Shown here: one piece after another, positions 10,336-17,700 of the stretch
Layout of the letters: every line of letters begins with the position of its first letter
Position numbering within the stretch: position 1 is the first letter of the stretch
From: Acinetobacter lwoffii
Lineage (GTDB): Bacteria; Pseudomonadota; Gammaproteobacteria; Pseudomonadales; Moraxellaceae
DNA length: 64,000 nucleotides
Direction of reading: 5' to 3'
Assembly (NCBI RefSeq): GCF_002321025.1
Contig: NZ_DCLL01000053.1
Coordinates: 1-64,000, forward strand
The notes under the pieces: generated by a model
Databases searched by the model: none
What the model was told of the DNA's origin: nothing
What the model saw: only the letters and a program-made list of their open reading frames with translations
Program-made: the position numbers and the translations under genes

Positions 10336-10338
10336 TTC

Positions 10339-10974
10339 ATGCGTCAATATACAGGTGTCGATAAGCTGATTCATTCTTTTGATCAGGCATTACGCAGTCT
10401 CGTCCCGGGCACGACCTCAGCACGACGTGAAAATCCGGCCCAACCGGTAGAAACACAATTAACGGTCAGTGATGCACGTCATGTAGCAGGTTTAATGCGG
10501 GTCAATCATAGTGGTGAAGTCTGTGCACAGGCACTGTACCATGGTCAGGCGATGACGGCGAAACTCCCGAATGTACGTCGTGAAATGGAACAGGCAGCGA
10601 TTGAAGAACAGGATCATCTGGCCTGGTGTGAAGACCGCTTAAAAGAACTGGATAGCCATACCAGCCTACTCAATCCGGTCTGGTACGGTCTTTCCTTCGG
10701 TATGGGCGCGATTGCCGGAATCGCAGGTGACAAATACAGCTTGGGTTTTGTGGCTGAAACAGAACGTCAGGTCAGCATGCATTTACAGCATCATATTAGC
10801 CAGTTGCCACCGCAGGATGAACGTTCTCGTCGTATTCTAGAACAGATGAATGAAGATGAACTGCATCATCGGGATACAGCGTTAAATGCTGGCGGTGTAG
10901 ATCTACCCGTTCCAGTTAAGATCGCCATGACAGGCATTTCCAAGTTGATGACCAAAACCAGTTATTTTATTTAA
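10339..10974 (+). CDS. coq7: 2-polyprenyl-3-methyl-6-methoxy-1,4-benzoquinone monooxygenase (Coq7)
   Basis: Coq7 is a di-iron carboxylate hydroxylase that adds the last hydroxyl group to the ubiquinone ring. All expected metal ligands are visible: E60 (NHSGEVCAQ), E90 and H93 (EEQDHL), E142 (ETERQ), E174 and H177 (EDELHH). At 211 residues it has the usual bacterial Coq7 length. A strong ribosome binding site (GGAGG, 7 nt before ATG) sits in the end of the upstream transporter gene, implying translational coupling. Coq7 is the alternative to UbiF in many proteobacteria. The terminator at 10993 closes the unit. Confidence 0.95.
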   Translation: MRQYTGVDKLIHSFDQALRSLVPGTTSARRENPAQPVETQLTVSDARHVAGLMRVNHSGEVCAQALYHGQAMTAKLPNVRREMEQAAIEEQDHLAWCEDRLKELDSHTSLLNPVWYGLSFGMGAIAGIAGDKYSLGFVAETERQVSMHLQHHISQLPPQDERSRRILEQMNEDELHHRDTALNAGGVDLPVPVKIAMTGISKLMTKTSYFI

Positions 10975-10992
10975 ATAAGACGGTTTTAGTTT

Positions 10993-11018
10993 GAGCCCAC
11001 TCATTTGTGGGCTTTTTA
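10993..11018 (+). terminator. Terminator of the transporter-coq7 unit
   Basis: GAGCCCAC and GTGGGCTT pair around TCATTT and are followed by a T tract, 18 nt after the coq7 stop. Confidence 0.85.
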
Positions 11019-11120
11019 ATATGGGTCAAATCTTGAGCGAGATAATAACAACTCAAGGCATATGGCGATCTTATTACTTATAAGCTCTATATAATAATAG
11101 AGATTCCCCCACAGCATCCT

Positions 11121-11822
11121 TTAATCTTTTTTGCTCATTTCAGAAAGCAGGTCCAGCTGGATTTCCTGAATTTGCGCCAGCCGTTCCCATTGATGTAGCA
11201 GCAGATGATCTAATTTTTCATGCAAGTGTTGGATTTCCAGCTCGGCTTTTAAATTGATCTGATAATCATTTTGTGAACGTAAGCGGTCTTTGGCTTCCTG
11301 TCTGTTCTGGCTCATCATAATAATAGGTGCCTGAATCGCCGCGAGACAGGACAGGATTAAATTCAACAGAATAAATGGATAAGGATCAGCAGGTCGTGTC
11401 ACCATCACCACAGTATTTATCGTAATCCACAGGCTCAAAAAGATTGCAAAACAAATCAAAAAGGTCCAGCTTCCACCAAAAGTTGCAATTTTATCAGCGA
11501 GCCTTTCTCCCAAAGTCCACTTTTGCTCTAAGGTTGTTTCCACATTTTTGGTAATCAGTTCATGCTGATGCATGCTATCAATCACTTCAAACTCAAGATC
11601 AGTCACTTCACCCTTTTCCGAACTTAATAATGAATGTACATACTGTATGCGGTACCGGGTTAAATCTGCCTGGCAAATATAATCTTGCGGTGTCCAGCCT
11701 GGAATATCCCTGGCAATCTCTTCGGTAATGACTTTTCTGACTGTTCCCATCGGAGTGAGATTTTTCAGAAGAAAGTGCTTGCCGCATACCAAGCATTTAT
11801 GGCTTTCATGTTTTTCTTTCAT
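11121..11822 (-). CDS. DUF1003 family membrane protein
   Basis: A member of the DUF1003 family (function unknown). The N-terminus carries a CLVCGKHF segment, a C-x2-C pair that could bind metal. A conserved soluble region leads into two TM helices (about residues 125-145, LICFAIFLSLWITINTVV, and 155-175, ILLNLILSCLAAIQAPIIMM). The following NRQEAKDRLRSQNDYQIN motif is typical of DUF1003, and the tail is predicted coiled coil. I choose ATG 11822 (233 residues), preceded by AAGAGA. A GTG nine codons upstream at 11849 lacks a ribosome binding site. It is convergent with coq7. Confidence 0.8.
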   Translation of the reverse strand: MKEKHESHKCLVCGKHFLLKNLTPMGTVRKVITEEIARDIPGWTPQDYICQADLTRYRIQYVHSLLSSEKGEVTDLEFEVIDSMHQHELITKNVETTLEQKWTLGERLADKIATFGGSWTFLICFAIFLSLWITINTVVMVTRPADPYPFILLNLILSCLAAIQAPIIMMSQNRQEAKDRLRSQNDYQINLKAELEIQHLHEKLDHLLLHQWERLAQIQEIQLDLLSEMSKKD

Positions 11823-12104
11823 GATGATTCTCTTTTTAAACCAGCTCACTCAGCTATTATTTTGTTCGATATATTTGATTTGCTTTAATCATTTTTACCA
11901 TTCGTAAATCAATTATGTATCAAGTGCGTCTGATTTCTTGAACTTATGAATCTCACTTCGATTTTATCTTGGATTGATAAAAGGCTAAGCCAAGCGCACG
12001 ATGATCAGATCATTCAAGATAATTTTCAGATCGATTCAATCCTACTATCTATACATGACTTAAATTTACTATAATCATGATGATAATAAAAAAGGGGCTT
12101 CATT

Positions 12105-12806
12105 GTGCGCCACTCATACCATCTTGAAAAACATTATATCGAACGTGCGGGCTGGCTTCGTGCAGCTGTACTGGGGGCAAATGACGGGATTATTTCGGTC
12201 ACCAGTCTGGTGGTGGGTATTGCAGCCAGTGGAGCATCCACGGAAATTTTATTGGTGACCTGTATTGCCGGATTGATTTCTGGCGCCGCATCAATGGCGG
12301 CCGGTGAATATATTTCGGTTAAATCCCAGCAAGATATTGAAACCAATGATCTACTCATGGAAGAGCGCGAACTTCAGCGCCATCCCACGCATGAGTTAAA
12401 TGAACTCAAAACGATTTATATACAGCGTGGGTTGGAACCTGCTTTGGCACAACAGGTCGCTGAACAGCTGACCGACCATAATGCCTTGGATGCCCATGCC
12501 CGGGATGAAATTGGTATTTCAGCACATACCTCTGCCCAACCCTTTCTCGCTGCATTTTCTTCGGCCATGGCCTTTACGGTAGGTTCATTATTTCCTTTAA
12601 TTTCAATTATGATTTTACCGGAACACTATCTGGATAAAGGCGTCATGCTGATTGGCGTTTTAAGCCTGGGGATGATGGGTGCACTGGCAAGCTATGCCGG
12701 TGGAGTAAGCGTCTGGAGAGGTGCAGTTCGGGTGATGCTCTGGGGAATTATCGCCATGTTATTCAGTGCATGGATCGGATCATTATTTAATGTGTCTGTT
12801 GCCTAA
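12105..12806 (+). CDS. VIT1/CCC1 family transporter
   Basis: This 233-residue membrane protein belongs to the VIT/CCC1 family, which moves Fe2+ or Mn2+ out of the cytosol (vacuolar iron transporter in eukaryotes). The N-terminal motif GWLRAAVLGANDGIISVTSL is diagnostic. It is followed by AASMAAGEYISVKSQQDIE, then the charged cytoplasmic helical segment (about residues 80-150) whose acidic residues bind metal in plant VIT1, and three C-terminal TM helices. Start is GTG with AGGGG 7 nt upstream; an alternative -10 box TATAAT lies at 12070-12075. Iron versus manganese preference cannot be read from the sequence. It appears monocistronic. Confidence 0.88.
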   Translation: MRHSYHLEKHYIERAGWLRAAVLGANDGIISVTSLVVGIAASGASTEILLVTCIAGLISGAASMAAGEYISVKSQQDIETNDLLMEERELQRHPTHELNELKTIYIQRGLEPALAQQVAEQLTDHNALDAHARDEIGISAHTSAQPFLAAFSSAMAFTVGSLFPLISIMILPEHYLDKGVMLIGVLSLGMMGALASYAGGVSVWRGAVRVMLWGIIAMLFSAWIGSLFNVSVA

Positions 12807-12844
12807 ATATGTGTTTATTTTTTAGCTAGACAAAGAATAGGATT

Positions 12845-12899
12845 GAGCGGCTCTTGTATTAACATCACTGAAAAATGTTTTTTCAAAAACTAGCCGCTC
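12845..12899. repeat. Imperfect long hairpin after the VIT gene
   Basis: GAGCGGCT and AGCCGCTC are perfect 8-bp inverted arms around 39 nt that contain a second small hairpin (TGAAAAA paired with TTTTTCA). There is no T tract, so it is not a classical terminator; it may still stabilise the 3' end of the VIT mRNA. Confidence 0.5.
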
Positions 12900-12983
12900 T
12901 AACAAAACTTGAGTTTAATTAATATATGTTCGGTTTTAATTTAGATGTTTAAAACCTAAGATCTATGCATGAGAGGTATTGTT

Positions 12984-13061
12984 ATGGAAACTACCATCAT
13001 TCTTGCCATTTTGGCGATCATTATCGTATTGCTGATCATTTTTTATAACAAGAAAAAGTGA
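12984..13061 (+). CDS. Very small single-helix membrane protein, 25 residues
   Basis: ATG 12984 to TGA 13059-13061 encodes a single hydrophobic helix (METTIILAILAIIIVLLII) ended by FYNKKK, a positive-inside anchor. A GAGAGG sequence lies about 7 nt before the start. The pattern (acidic start, 17-residue hydrophobic stretch, basic tail) is that of regulatory or stress small membrane proteins in enterobacteria, but I recognise no named homologue. It is also reminiscent of the first helix of LemA proteins, so a remnant is possible. Confidence 0.55.
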   Translation: METTIILAILAIIIVLLIIFYNKKK

Positions 13062-13142
13062 AATAGCGATGATGCATTTTTACTGCTTTGAGGGTTTTTA
13101 CTGATCTTAAAATAAATTCCAGAGCTTTAAATCAATCAAATA

Positions 13143-13238
13143 TTAATTTCCTGTCGGAAAACCATGAAATCCCCATTGGATCACATAAAGAACCCCAAGG
13201 ATTAAAATAACCGAAACCACAATTTCCAATATTTTCAT
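13143..13238 (-). CDS. Possible small membrane protein, 31 residues
   Basis: ATG 13236-13238 to TAA 13143-13145 encodes MKILEIVVSVILILGVLYVI then QWGFHGFPTGN: one clear TM helix and a short polar tail. The ribosome binding site is weak (GAG about 10 nt upstream). It is convergent with the 25-residue membrane ORF, 81 nt away. Unknown function; support is limited to composition and an intact frame. Confidence 0.35.
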   Translation of the reverse strand: MKILEIVVSVILILGVLYVIQWGFHGFPTGN

Positions 13239-13313
13239 TTTTAAATGAGCTCTATACTTAAGCACCTCATCTTATCTGAATTTTTCTTTTCATCTAAAAC
13301 AAAAAATTGAATC

Positions 13314-13343
13314 ATAAAAAAAGCCTGATCTTGTTTGATCAGG
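13314..13343 (-). terminator. Terminator after folK
   Basis: CCTGATC and GATCAGG pair around a 6-nt loop followed, on the minus strand, by CTTTTTTT. It lies 57 nt beyond the folK stop. Confidence 0.8.
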
Positions 13344-13399
13344 TTGGTTAATCATTCTTACTGGATAAAATGTATTAGCAAAAAATTAGGTGATTTGAT

Positions 13400-13837
13400 T
13401 TAAATCAGCTGTTCAACTGTTGGGAAGCTATGTGATCCATGTTCGAACATGGCATCATGCCAGATATCAAACATGGGCACTTTCACATCCAAAGCCAAAG
13501 GCAATTTTTTTTCATTAAACTGCATATGTTGAAGATCGGATCCCCAGGCAATCAAATCAACATCCAAAGTAATCTGATGTGATGGACGTACTCGCCCTGA
13601 TGCCTGTTCCAGCTGTTTGAGCAGCTCAATCAGGTCTTCACTAGACACCGAACTTCGCAATAAACACGCTGCATTCCAGTAATCTGCGCCGATGCCATCA
13701 CGGCAAGGAATCATATAAATGGGAGAAAACTGAACTTCTCCCCATTCAGAGATACGTTGCTGTGCAGCTTGAAAGTGTTGCTGAGGATGACAATTACTCG
13801 CTAATGCTAGGGCGAAAATCGTTTCGGTGGCGTTCAA
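13400..13837 (-). CDS. folK: 2-amino-4-hydroxy-6-hydroxymethyldihydropteridine diphosphokinase (HPPK), divergent
   Basis: HPPK transfers pyrophosphate from ATP to 6-hydroxymethyl-dihydropterin in folate synthesis. At 145 residues it is slightly shorter than E. coli FolK (159). The N-terminal LALASNCHPQQHF replaces the usual LGSNLGD-type start, and GRVRPSHQITLDVDLIAWG keeps the first Arg and both catalytic metal Asp residues (D-V-D). The conserved RWGPR segment between them is shortened by about three residues and loses its Trp and Arg. It overlaps folB by 44 nt, so the two are one folate unit. The divergence may mean weak or altered activity or a second copy elsewhere; its position beside folB makes the pathway assignment likely. 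Confidence 0.75.
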   Translation of the reverse strand: MNATETIFALALASNCHPQQHFQAAQQRISEWGEVQFSPIYMIPCRDGIGADYWNAACLLRSSVSSEDLIELLKQLEQASGRVRPSHQITLDVDLIAWGSDLQHMQFNEKKLPLALDVKVPMFDIWHDAMFEHGSHSFPTVEQLI

Positions 13838-14174
13838 GACGTATCCCTACAGAATTGGCTTGCGCGATAATGGCAGGCTTACGGATCGTAATATTAATCG
13901 ATTCAATTGCTGTAAAGGTAGTAAAAAGTGCATTCAGCACTAACTTTGCTGCATGTTCAATCAATTCAGGCTTGGCGTCTTGAATGACTTTGCTGGAAAT
14001 CTCACAAATTTCTGCATAATTCAGCGTATCTGCAAGTGCATCTGAGTTTGATGCCTGTTCTAAATCGGTTTGAATGGTCAAATCCAGCATTAGAGGCTGA
14101 ATAATTTGACGCTCCCAGTTAAAGCAGCCCACGACTGTCTCAACCTTTAAACCTTCAATAATAATGGCGTCCAT
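13794..14174 (-). CDS. folB: Dihydroneopterin aldolase
   Basis: FolB converts 7,8-dihydroneopterin to 6-hydroxymethyl-dihydropterin and glycolaldehyde, the step before FolK. The start MDAIIIEGLKVETVVGCFNW is the standard FolB N-terminus (I-x-GL-x-x-x-x-x-G-x-x-x-W-E). The mid-region LADTLNYAEI carries the substrate-pocket Tyr, and a late KPAIIAQANSVGIRLERHR segment contains the catalytic Lys region. I choose ATG 14174 (126 residues) rather than an upstream GTG at 14204, because homologues start at this Met. The last 44 nt overlap folK. Confidence 0.9.
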   Translation of the reverse strand: MDAIIIEGLKVETVVGCFNWERQIIQPLMLDLTIQTDLEQASNSDALADTLNYAEICEISSKVIQDAKPELIEHAAKLVLNALFTTFTAIESINITIRKPAIIAQANSVGIRLERHRNDFRPSISE

Positions 14175-14205
14175 TAGATTGCTCGAGAATTTAATACTGA
14201 CCACA

Positions 14206-14282
14206 TCCCTCTCAAGCTCCTCTTCAAAGGGAGGAGCTTTTAAAGTCCCCCTTTAAAAAAGGGGGATTTAGGGGGATTTTTC
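14206..14282 (-). repeat. Two-stem palindromic intergenic repeat, copy 1
   Basis: Two hairpins in tandem: GCTCCTC paired with GAGGAGC (14216-14237), then CCCCCTTT paired with AAAGGGGG (14247-14265), followed by GGGGGATTTT. The reverse complement closely matches the element at 61857-61929. It sits between the ABC1 kinase gene and folB and can act as a terminator for the former. Confidence 0.75.
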
Positions 14283-14303
14283 CAAGTCTAGATGGGTTTA
14301 AGA

Positions 14304-15602
14304 TTAATGCTTTAACAGCAGATTCGGATCCATGCTCTGCACCATTTGCAAACGCTGATCGGCATAGATATCGGTATACGGCGCCAGAATTCGCATGAAA
14401 CGGTCGAAATACAACATTTGCTTGAACAGCAAGGCAAAGTCACGCGGGAACCGAATCCCATGACGTTCACCCACAGCCACCATATCCATCATGATATCGT
14501 TCAGGTCAGCAGGATTTGAAGTGAGCAGTTCCTGTGGATCTGCCATCAATACACCACTAAATAAACGTTCCAGATCAGCAGCCAAGACTTTGGTATCAAT
14601 CTGCACAGCGGTCATGCCCATTTTCAGCATGTTTTGCGCCATCAGCTCATAATTGGTATGTTGCAATGAATCCATAAATGCCATACATGCCGTCCATACC
14701 TCAGGCTTGAGCTGACCGACAATACCGAAATCAATAAAACCGACACGGCCATCTTCGAGCAGCATCAGGTTGCCTGCATGCAAATCGGCATGAAAACTGT
14801 TACACATCATCAAGCTGCCAAACCAAGTATTCATCGCAGTGATGAGTACTTGAGATGGATCTTTGGATACCTTTTTAACCACTTCAAAATCTGTCAAAGG
14901 CACACCGTATAAACGCTGCATGGTGAGCACACGACGGGTCGAATATTGATGATAAACCTTCGGTGCAGTCGCTGCCTGATTGTTGGTGATATTCAGGTAA
15001 TTAACAAAATCATCCAGATTCTGGGCTTCTTCGATAAAATCGACTTCACGCACCATACGGGTTTTGATTTCTTCGACAATGTCGGCCAGTGACGCAAACT
15101 TGACTTTTGGTACTGCTTTTTCCAGTAACTTGGTTGCCCAATGTAGGACGTTCAAGTCAGTGTACAAAATGGTCTCTACGCCCGGTTTTTGTACTTTAAT
15201 CACGACATCTTCGCCAGACACCAGTTTGGCTGCATGCACCTGTGCAATAGATGCAGAAGCTAACGGCGTTTCATCAATCGATGCAAAGATTTCATCCAGA
15301 TTGCGTCCTGCAAATTCAGAAGCCAACACTTGCTGGATATAGCTAAACGGTAAGCGTGGTGTCTGATCCAGACAGCCCTGAAATTCTTCTACATATTCAC
15401 GCGGAAATAGAGACGGCGTACTGGCAATAAACTGCCCCAGCTTGATATAAGTTGAACCCAGAGATTCAAAAGTCTCCCGCATGAGTTTGGCATTGCTTGG
15501 CTTTTCAGTAGCATATTTAAAGCCCGCCTTTGCCGCAACGACTGCTGTTTCTCCCATACGGGCAACTGAACGTATTCCATCTAACCAGATATTGTTTTTC
15601 AT
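14304..15602 (-). CDS. ABC1/AarF/UbiB-family atypical kinase
   Basis: A 432-residue ABC1 kinase-like protein. The family-defining KxGQ motif is at residues 54-57 (YIKLGQFIAS). Next come the Ala-rich loop ASIAQVHAA, the ATP-site Lys in VVIKVQKPG, the catalytic loop HADLHAGNLML and the metal-binding FIDFG. UbiB/COQ8 proteins of this family support ubiquinone synthesis, probably as ATPases on lipid-bound complexes. This one is shorter than E. coli UbiB (546) and lacks its two C-terminal TM helices, so it may be a paralogue. It is upstream of folB but separated by a palindromic repeat, and moeB-like gene lies 58 nt upstream of it. Confidence 0.85.
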   Translation of the reverse strand: MKNNIWLDGIRSVARMGETAVVAAKAGFKYATEKPSNAKLMRETFESLGSTYIKLGQFIASTPSLFPREYVEEFQGCLDQTPRLPFSYIQQVLASEFAGRNLDEIFASIDETPLASASIAQVHAAKLVSGEDVVIKVQKPGVETILYTDLNVLHWATKLLEKAVPKVKFASLADIVEEIKTRMVREVDFIEEAQNLDDFVNYLNITNNQAATAPKVYHQYSTRRVLTMQRLYGVPLTDFEVVKKVSKDPSQVLITAMNTWFGSLMMCNSFHADLHAGNLMLLEDGRVGFIDFGIVGQLKPEVWTACMAFMDSLQHTNYELMAQNMLKMGMTAVQIDTKVLAADLERLFSGVLMADPQELLTSNPADLNDIMMDMVAVGERHGIRFPRDFALLFKQMLYFDRFMRILAPYTDIYADQRLQMVQSMDPNLLLKH

Positions 15603-15660
15603 AATGTCTTAGGAAAAATTAATTAAATGCAGTGTAGCAAAAAAAATTCACTTTGCAGGC

Positions 15661-16446
15661 TTATCTTGCCTGACAGATTGGGCAATCTGTATCTTTTTCG
15701 AAAGCGAGAATCCGCTGTTTAAAGCTCAGCCCATCCCATAACAACAGCTTTTGTCGAAGTGGCGTCTGGCCCAATCCCAGATATAACAAGGCATGATGTG
15801 CCTGCAAGCTGGCCATCACATTCGGTGTGGTGGCCAGTACACCGGAGTTTGCACAGCGTAGACTTTCATCAGCCTGGTTTTCGGGTGGAAACAGACAGGC
15901 ATAACAGGCGGAATCCCCTTCGACCATAAAAAGTTGCCCTTGCAGGCCAATCGCCGAGGCACTCAACAAGGGCACATTCTGTTCAATGCAAATCTGGTTG
16001 ACCAGATAACGTGTGGCAAACTGGTCGCAGCCATCCAATACCAGATCCTGATGTTCGATCAGGTGCGCTGCATTCTCAGCCGTTAAGGCCTGATTCACAT
16101 ATTCAACCTGTACGTTCGGGTTAATCTGGCCCAGCCTTTTGGCGAGAGTTTCTGCCTTATAAAATCCAATATCCTGCGGCATAAATGCCAGTTGTCGCTG
16201 CAAATTACTCATCTCGATGGTATCCGGATCGATCAGGGTAATTTTCCCCACGCCTGCGCGTGCCAGAAGTTCTGCCAGTGTACAGCCTATCCCGCCACAA
16301 CCAATAATGCAGACATTAGAAAATTTTAACCTTTCTTGAGCGTCAATATCCCAGCCATCCAGAAGAATCTGACGGCTATACAGATGTAGTTCAGCATCAG
16401 TGAGTTCAAATTCTGGGGAGATGGCATCCATGTTAAATGTAGACAA
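15661..16446 (-). CDS. HesA/MoeB/ThiF family adenylyltransferase
   Basis: An E1-like enzyme that adenylates the C-terminal Gly-Gly of a ubiquitin-fold sulfur carrier (MoaD or ThiS). The early YSRQILLDGW signature is followed by the nucleotide-binding CIIGCGGIGCTLAELL (about 46-61), DPDTIEMSNLQRQLAF and DGCDQFATRYLVN. Zinc-binding Cys pairs are CYAC and CPIC. The RCANSGVLATTPNVM segment sits where the catalytic Cys region of MoeB lies. MoeB versus ThiF cannot be decided from the sequence or context; MoeB is more likely by length (261). Start ATG 16446 has no strong ribosome binding site. Confidence 0.85.
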   Translation of the reverse strand: MSTFNMDAISPEFELTDAELHLYSRQILLDGWDIDAQERLKFSNVCIIGCGGIGCTLAELLARAGVGKITLIDPDTIEMSNLQRQLAFMPQDIGFYKAETLAKRLGQINPNVQVEYVNQALTAENAAHLIEHQDLVLDGCDQFATRYLVNQICIEQNVPLLSASAIGLQGQLFMVEGDSACYACLFPPENQADESLRCANSGVLATTPNVMASLQAHHALLYLGLGQTPLRQKLLLWDGLSFKQRILAFEKDTDCPICQAR

Positions 16447-16550
16447 CGTCTTTCCTTGTTTCGAAAATTTTTAACAATGATCGCAAAAATTAGCCTTACT
16501 GAAGTTTCTAAAGGCTGATAAATCTCTGGAAGATCAATCTCACAGTCAAT

Positions 16551-16845
16551 TTACAGCATATCAATAAATGGTTCGGCAATCGTTGAGCCAAATAGCATAT
16601 CAGCTAAACGCTCGGTATCAAGCTGCAGCCGCTATGGCTTGGCAAGATTTGTTGAATCACCTCAATTAAACGGTTCCGGCAAACAGCTCTTTCTCATTTA
16701 TAAAAGGTGTCAGACCTGAAGTTTTTAAAATCTTTGCTATTGAATTCCCCTGTAAATCGAGCTGTCTTGTTTAGCAATTCTGTAGTCTCTGCCTGTATTT
16801 GAGTATGAAAATGTATGAGTTCAGTGAGACCTAAGGCATCTGTCT
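16551..16845 (-). pseudogene. Decayed C-terminal part of a TetR-family regulator (likely)
   Basis: Read on the minus strand, this non-coding stretch gives protein-like pieces in different frames: ELIHFHTQIQAETTELLNK, then RLIEVIQQILPSH after a stop, then LDTERLADMLFGSTIAEPF before a TAA at 16551-16553. The last piece matches the usual C-terminus of TetR-type repressors (xRLADMLFG...). Frame changes and in-frame stops separate the pieces, and no N-terminal HTH half remains. I infer a dead regulator gene; the family call rests on short matches from memory. Confidence 0.45.
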
Positions 16846-16914
16846 CTAAATATGATTAATCTGAAAATACCAAGCAATTTTTTCAGCTTTCATAAAATCG
16901 TATGGAGAACATAC

Positions 16915-17445
16915 ATGACCGAGCATAACAATACTCAACATGATAATCGTGAAAAATTATGGGAATTGATCAAGGATGTTCGTTATACCATGATCAGCCA
17001 TTTAACCGACACACATGAAATCCACTCCCAGCCGATGACCATGCTGAACTCCGAGCAGATGAATGAACGTCAAAACTTATATTTCATCCTGCGTAATACC
17101 AATGATCTGGTCAAAGCAGCAGAAACAGGCCGTGGTCAGATTGGTCTGTCTTTTGCAAAACCATCAGATGGTATTTATGTGTCGATTAGTGCACATGCTC
17201 AGATCAGTACTGACCGCATCTTGATTGAGCAATTATGGAATCCCTGGGCTGAAAACTGGTTTGAAGGCAAGGATGATCCGACTGTACGGGTATTGATTGC
17301 TGAAGCAGTCAGCGCAGAATATTGGAATGTAACAGACAACAAAGTCACCCAGCTTTTTAAAGCCTTAAAAGGCGGCGTTACCGGTGAAGCGGGCGAACCG
17401 CATGCAGAGCATCAAAAAGTGAATTTACAAGGCAATATCTGGTGA
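16915..17445 (+). CDS. Pyridoxamine 5'-phosphate oxidase-like general stress protein
   Basis: A 176-residue protein of the FMN-binding split-barrel superfamily, general-stress-protein (GSP26-like) branch. Recognisable pieces are the N-terminal EKLWELIKDVRYTMISHL, the strand region SQPMTMLNS, NLYFILRNTNDLV, and LWNPWAENWFEGKDDP, which is characteristic of this branch. Members bind flavin or a flavin-like cofactor and are linked to stress and pathogenicity, but the reaction is not established. I start at ATG 16915, 7 nt after GGAGA; an in-frame upstream start at 16852 has no ribosome binding site. A terminator follows at once, so it is monocistronic. Confidence 0.85.
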   Translation: MTEHNNTQHDNREKLWELIKDVRYTMISHLTDTHEIHSQPMTMLNSEQMNERQNLYFILRNTNDLVKAAETGRGQIGLSFAKPSDGIYVSISAHAQISTDRILIEQLWNPWAENWFEGKDDPTVRVLIAEAVSAEYWNVTDNKVTQLFKALKGGVTGEAGEPHAEHQKVNLQGNIW

Positions 17446-17454
17446 GTAACGAGA

Positions 17455-17487
17455 TTTAGCCTCTTTATATTAAGAGGCTAAATTTTT
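17455..17487 (+). terminator. Terminator after the stress protein gene
   Basis: Perfect 11-bp stem (TTTAGCCTCTT with AAGAGGCTAAA), 6-nt loop, then TTTTT. Confidence 0.88.
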
Positions 17488-17646
17488 GATATATTTAATT
17501 TTAAATACTAATGTAATTTTACTGTAATGACATAAAAAATTATAACTTTTGCTTGCCTTAATCTGCTCTCTTAAAAATATAAGCTTGAGAAAATCAGCTT
17601 AATATCTGACTAAAATTTAACTAGAAAATGATTATTCCTCAAATAC

Positions 17647-17670
17647 CAAAGGCTGCCATGGTAGCCTTTG
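17647..17670 (-). terminator. Hairpin after the acyl-CoA synthetase gene
   Basis: CAAAGGCT and AGCCTTTG pair around an 8-nt palindromic loop, 31 nt past the gene's stop. The T tract is weak (GTATTTG), so termination is plausible but not certain. Confidence 0.45.
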
Positions 17671-17700
17671 AGCATTCAATCAAAAAATTAATTTGAAAAA

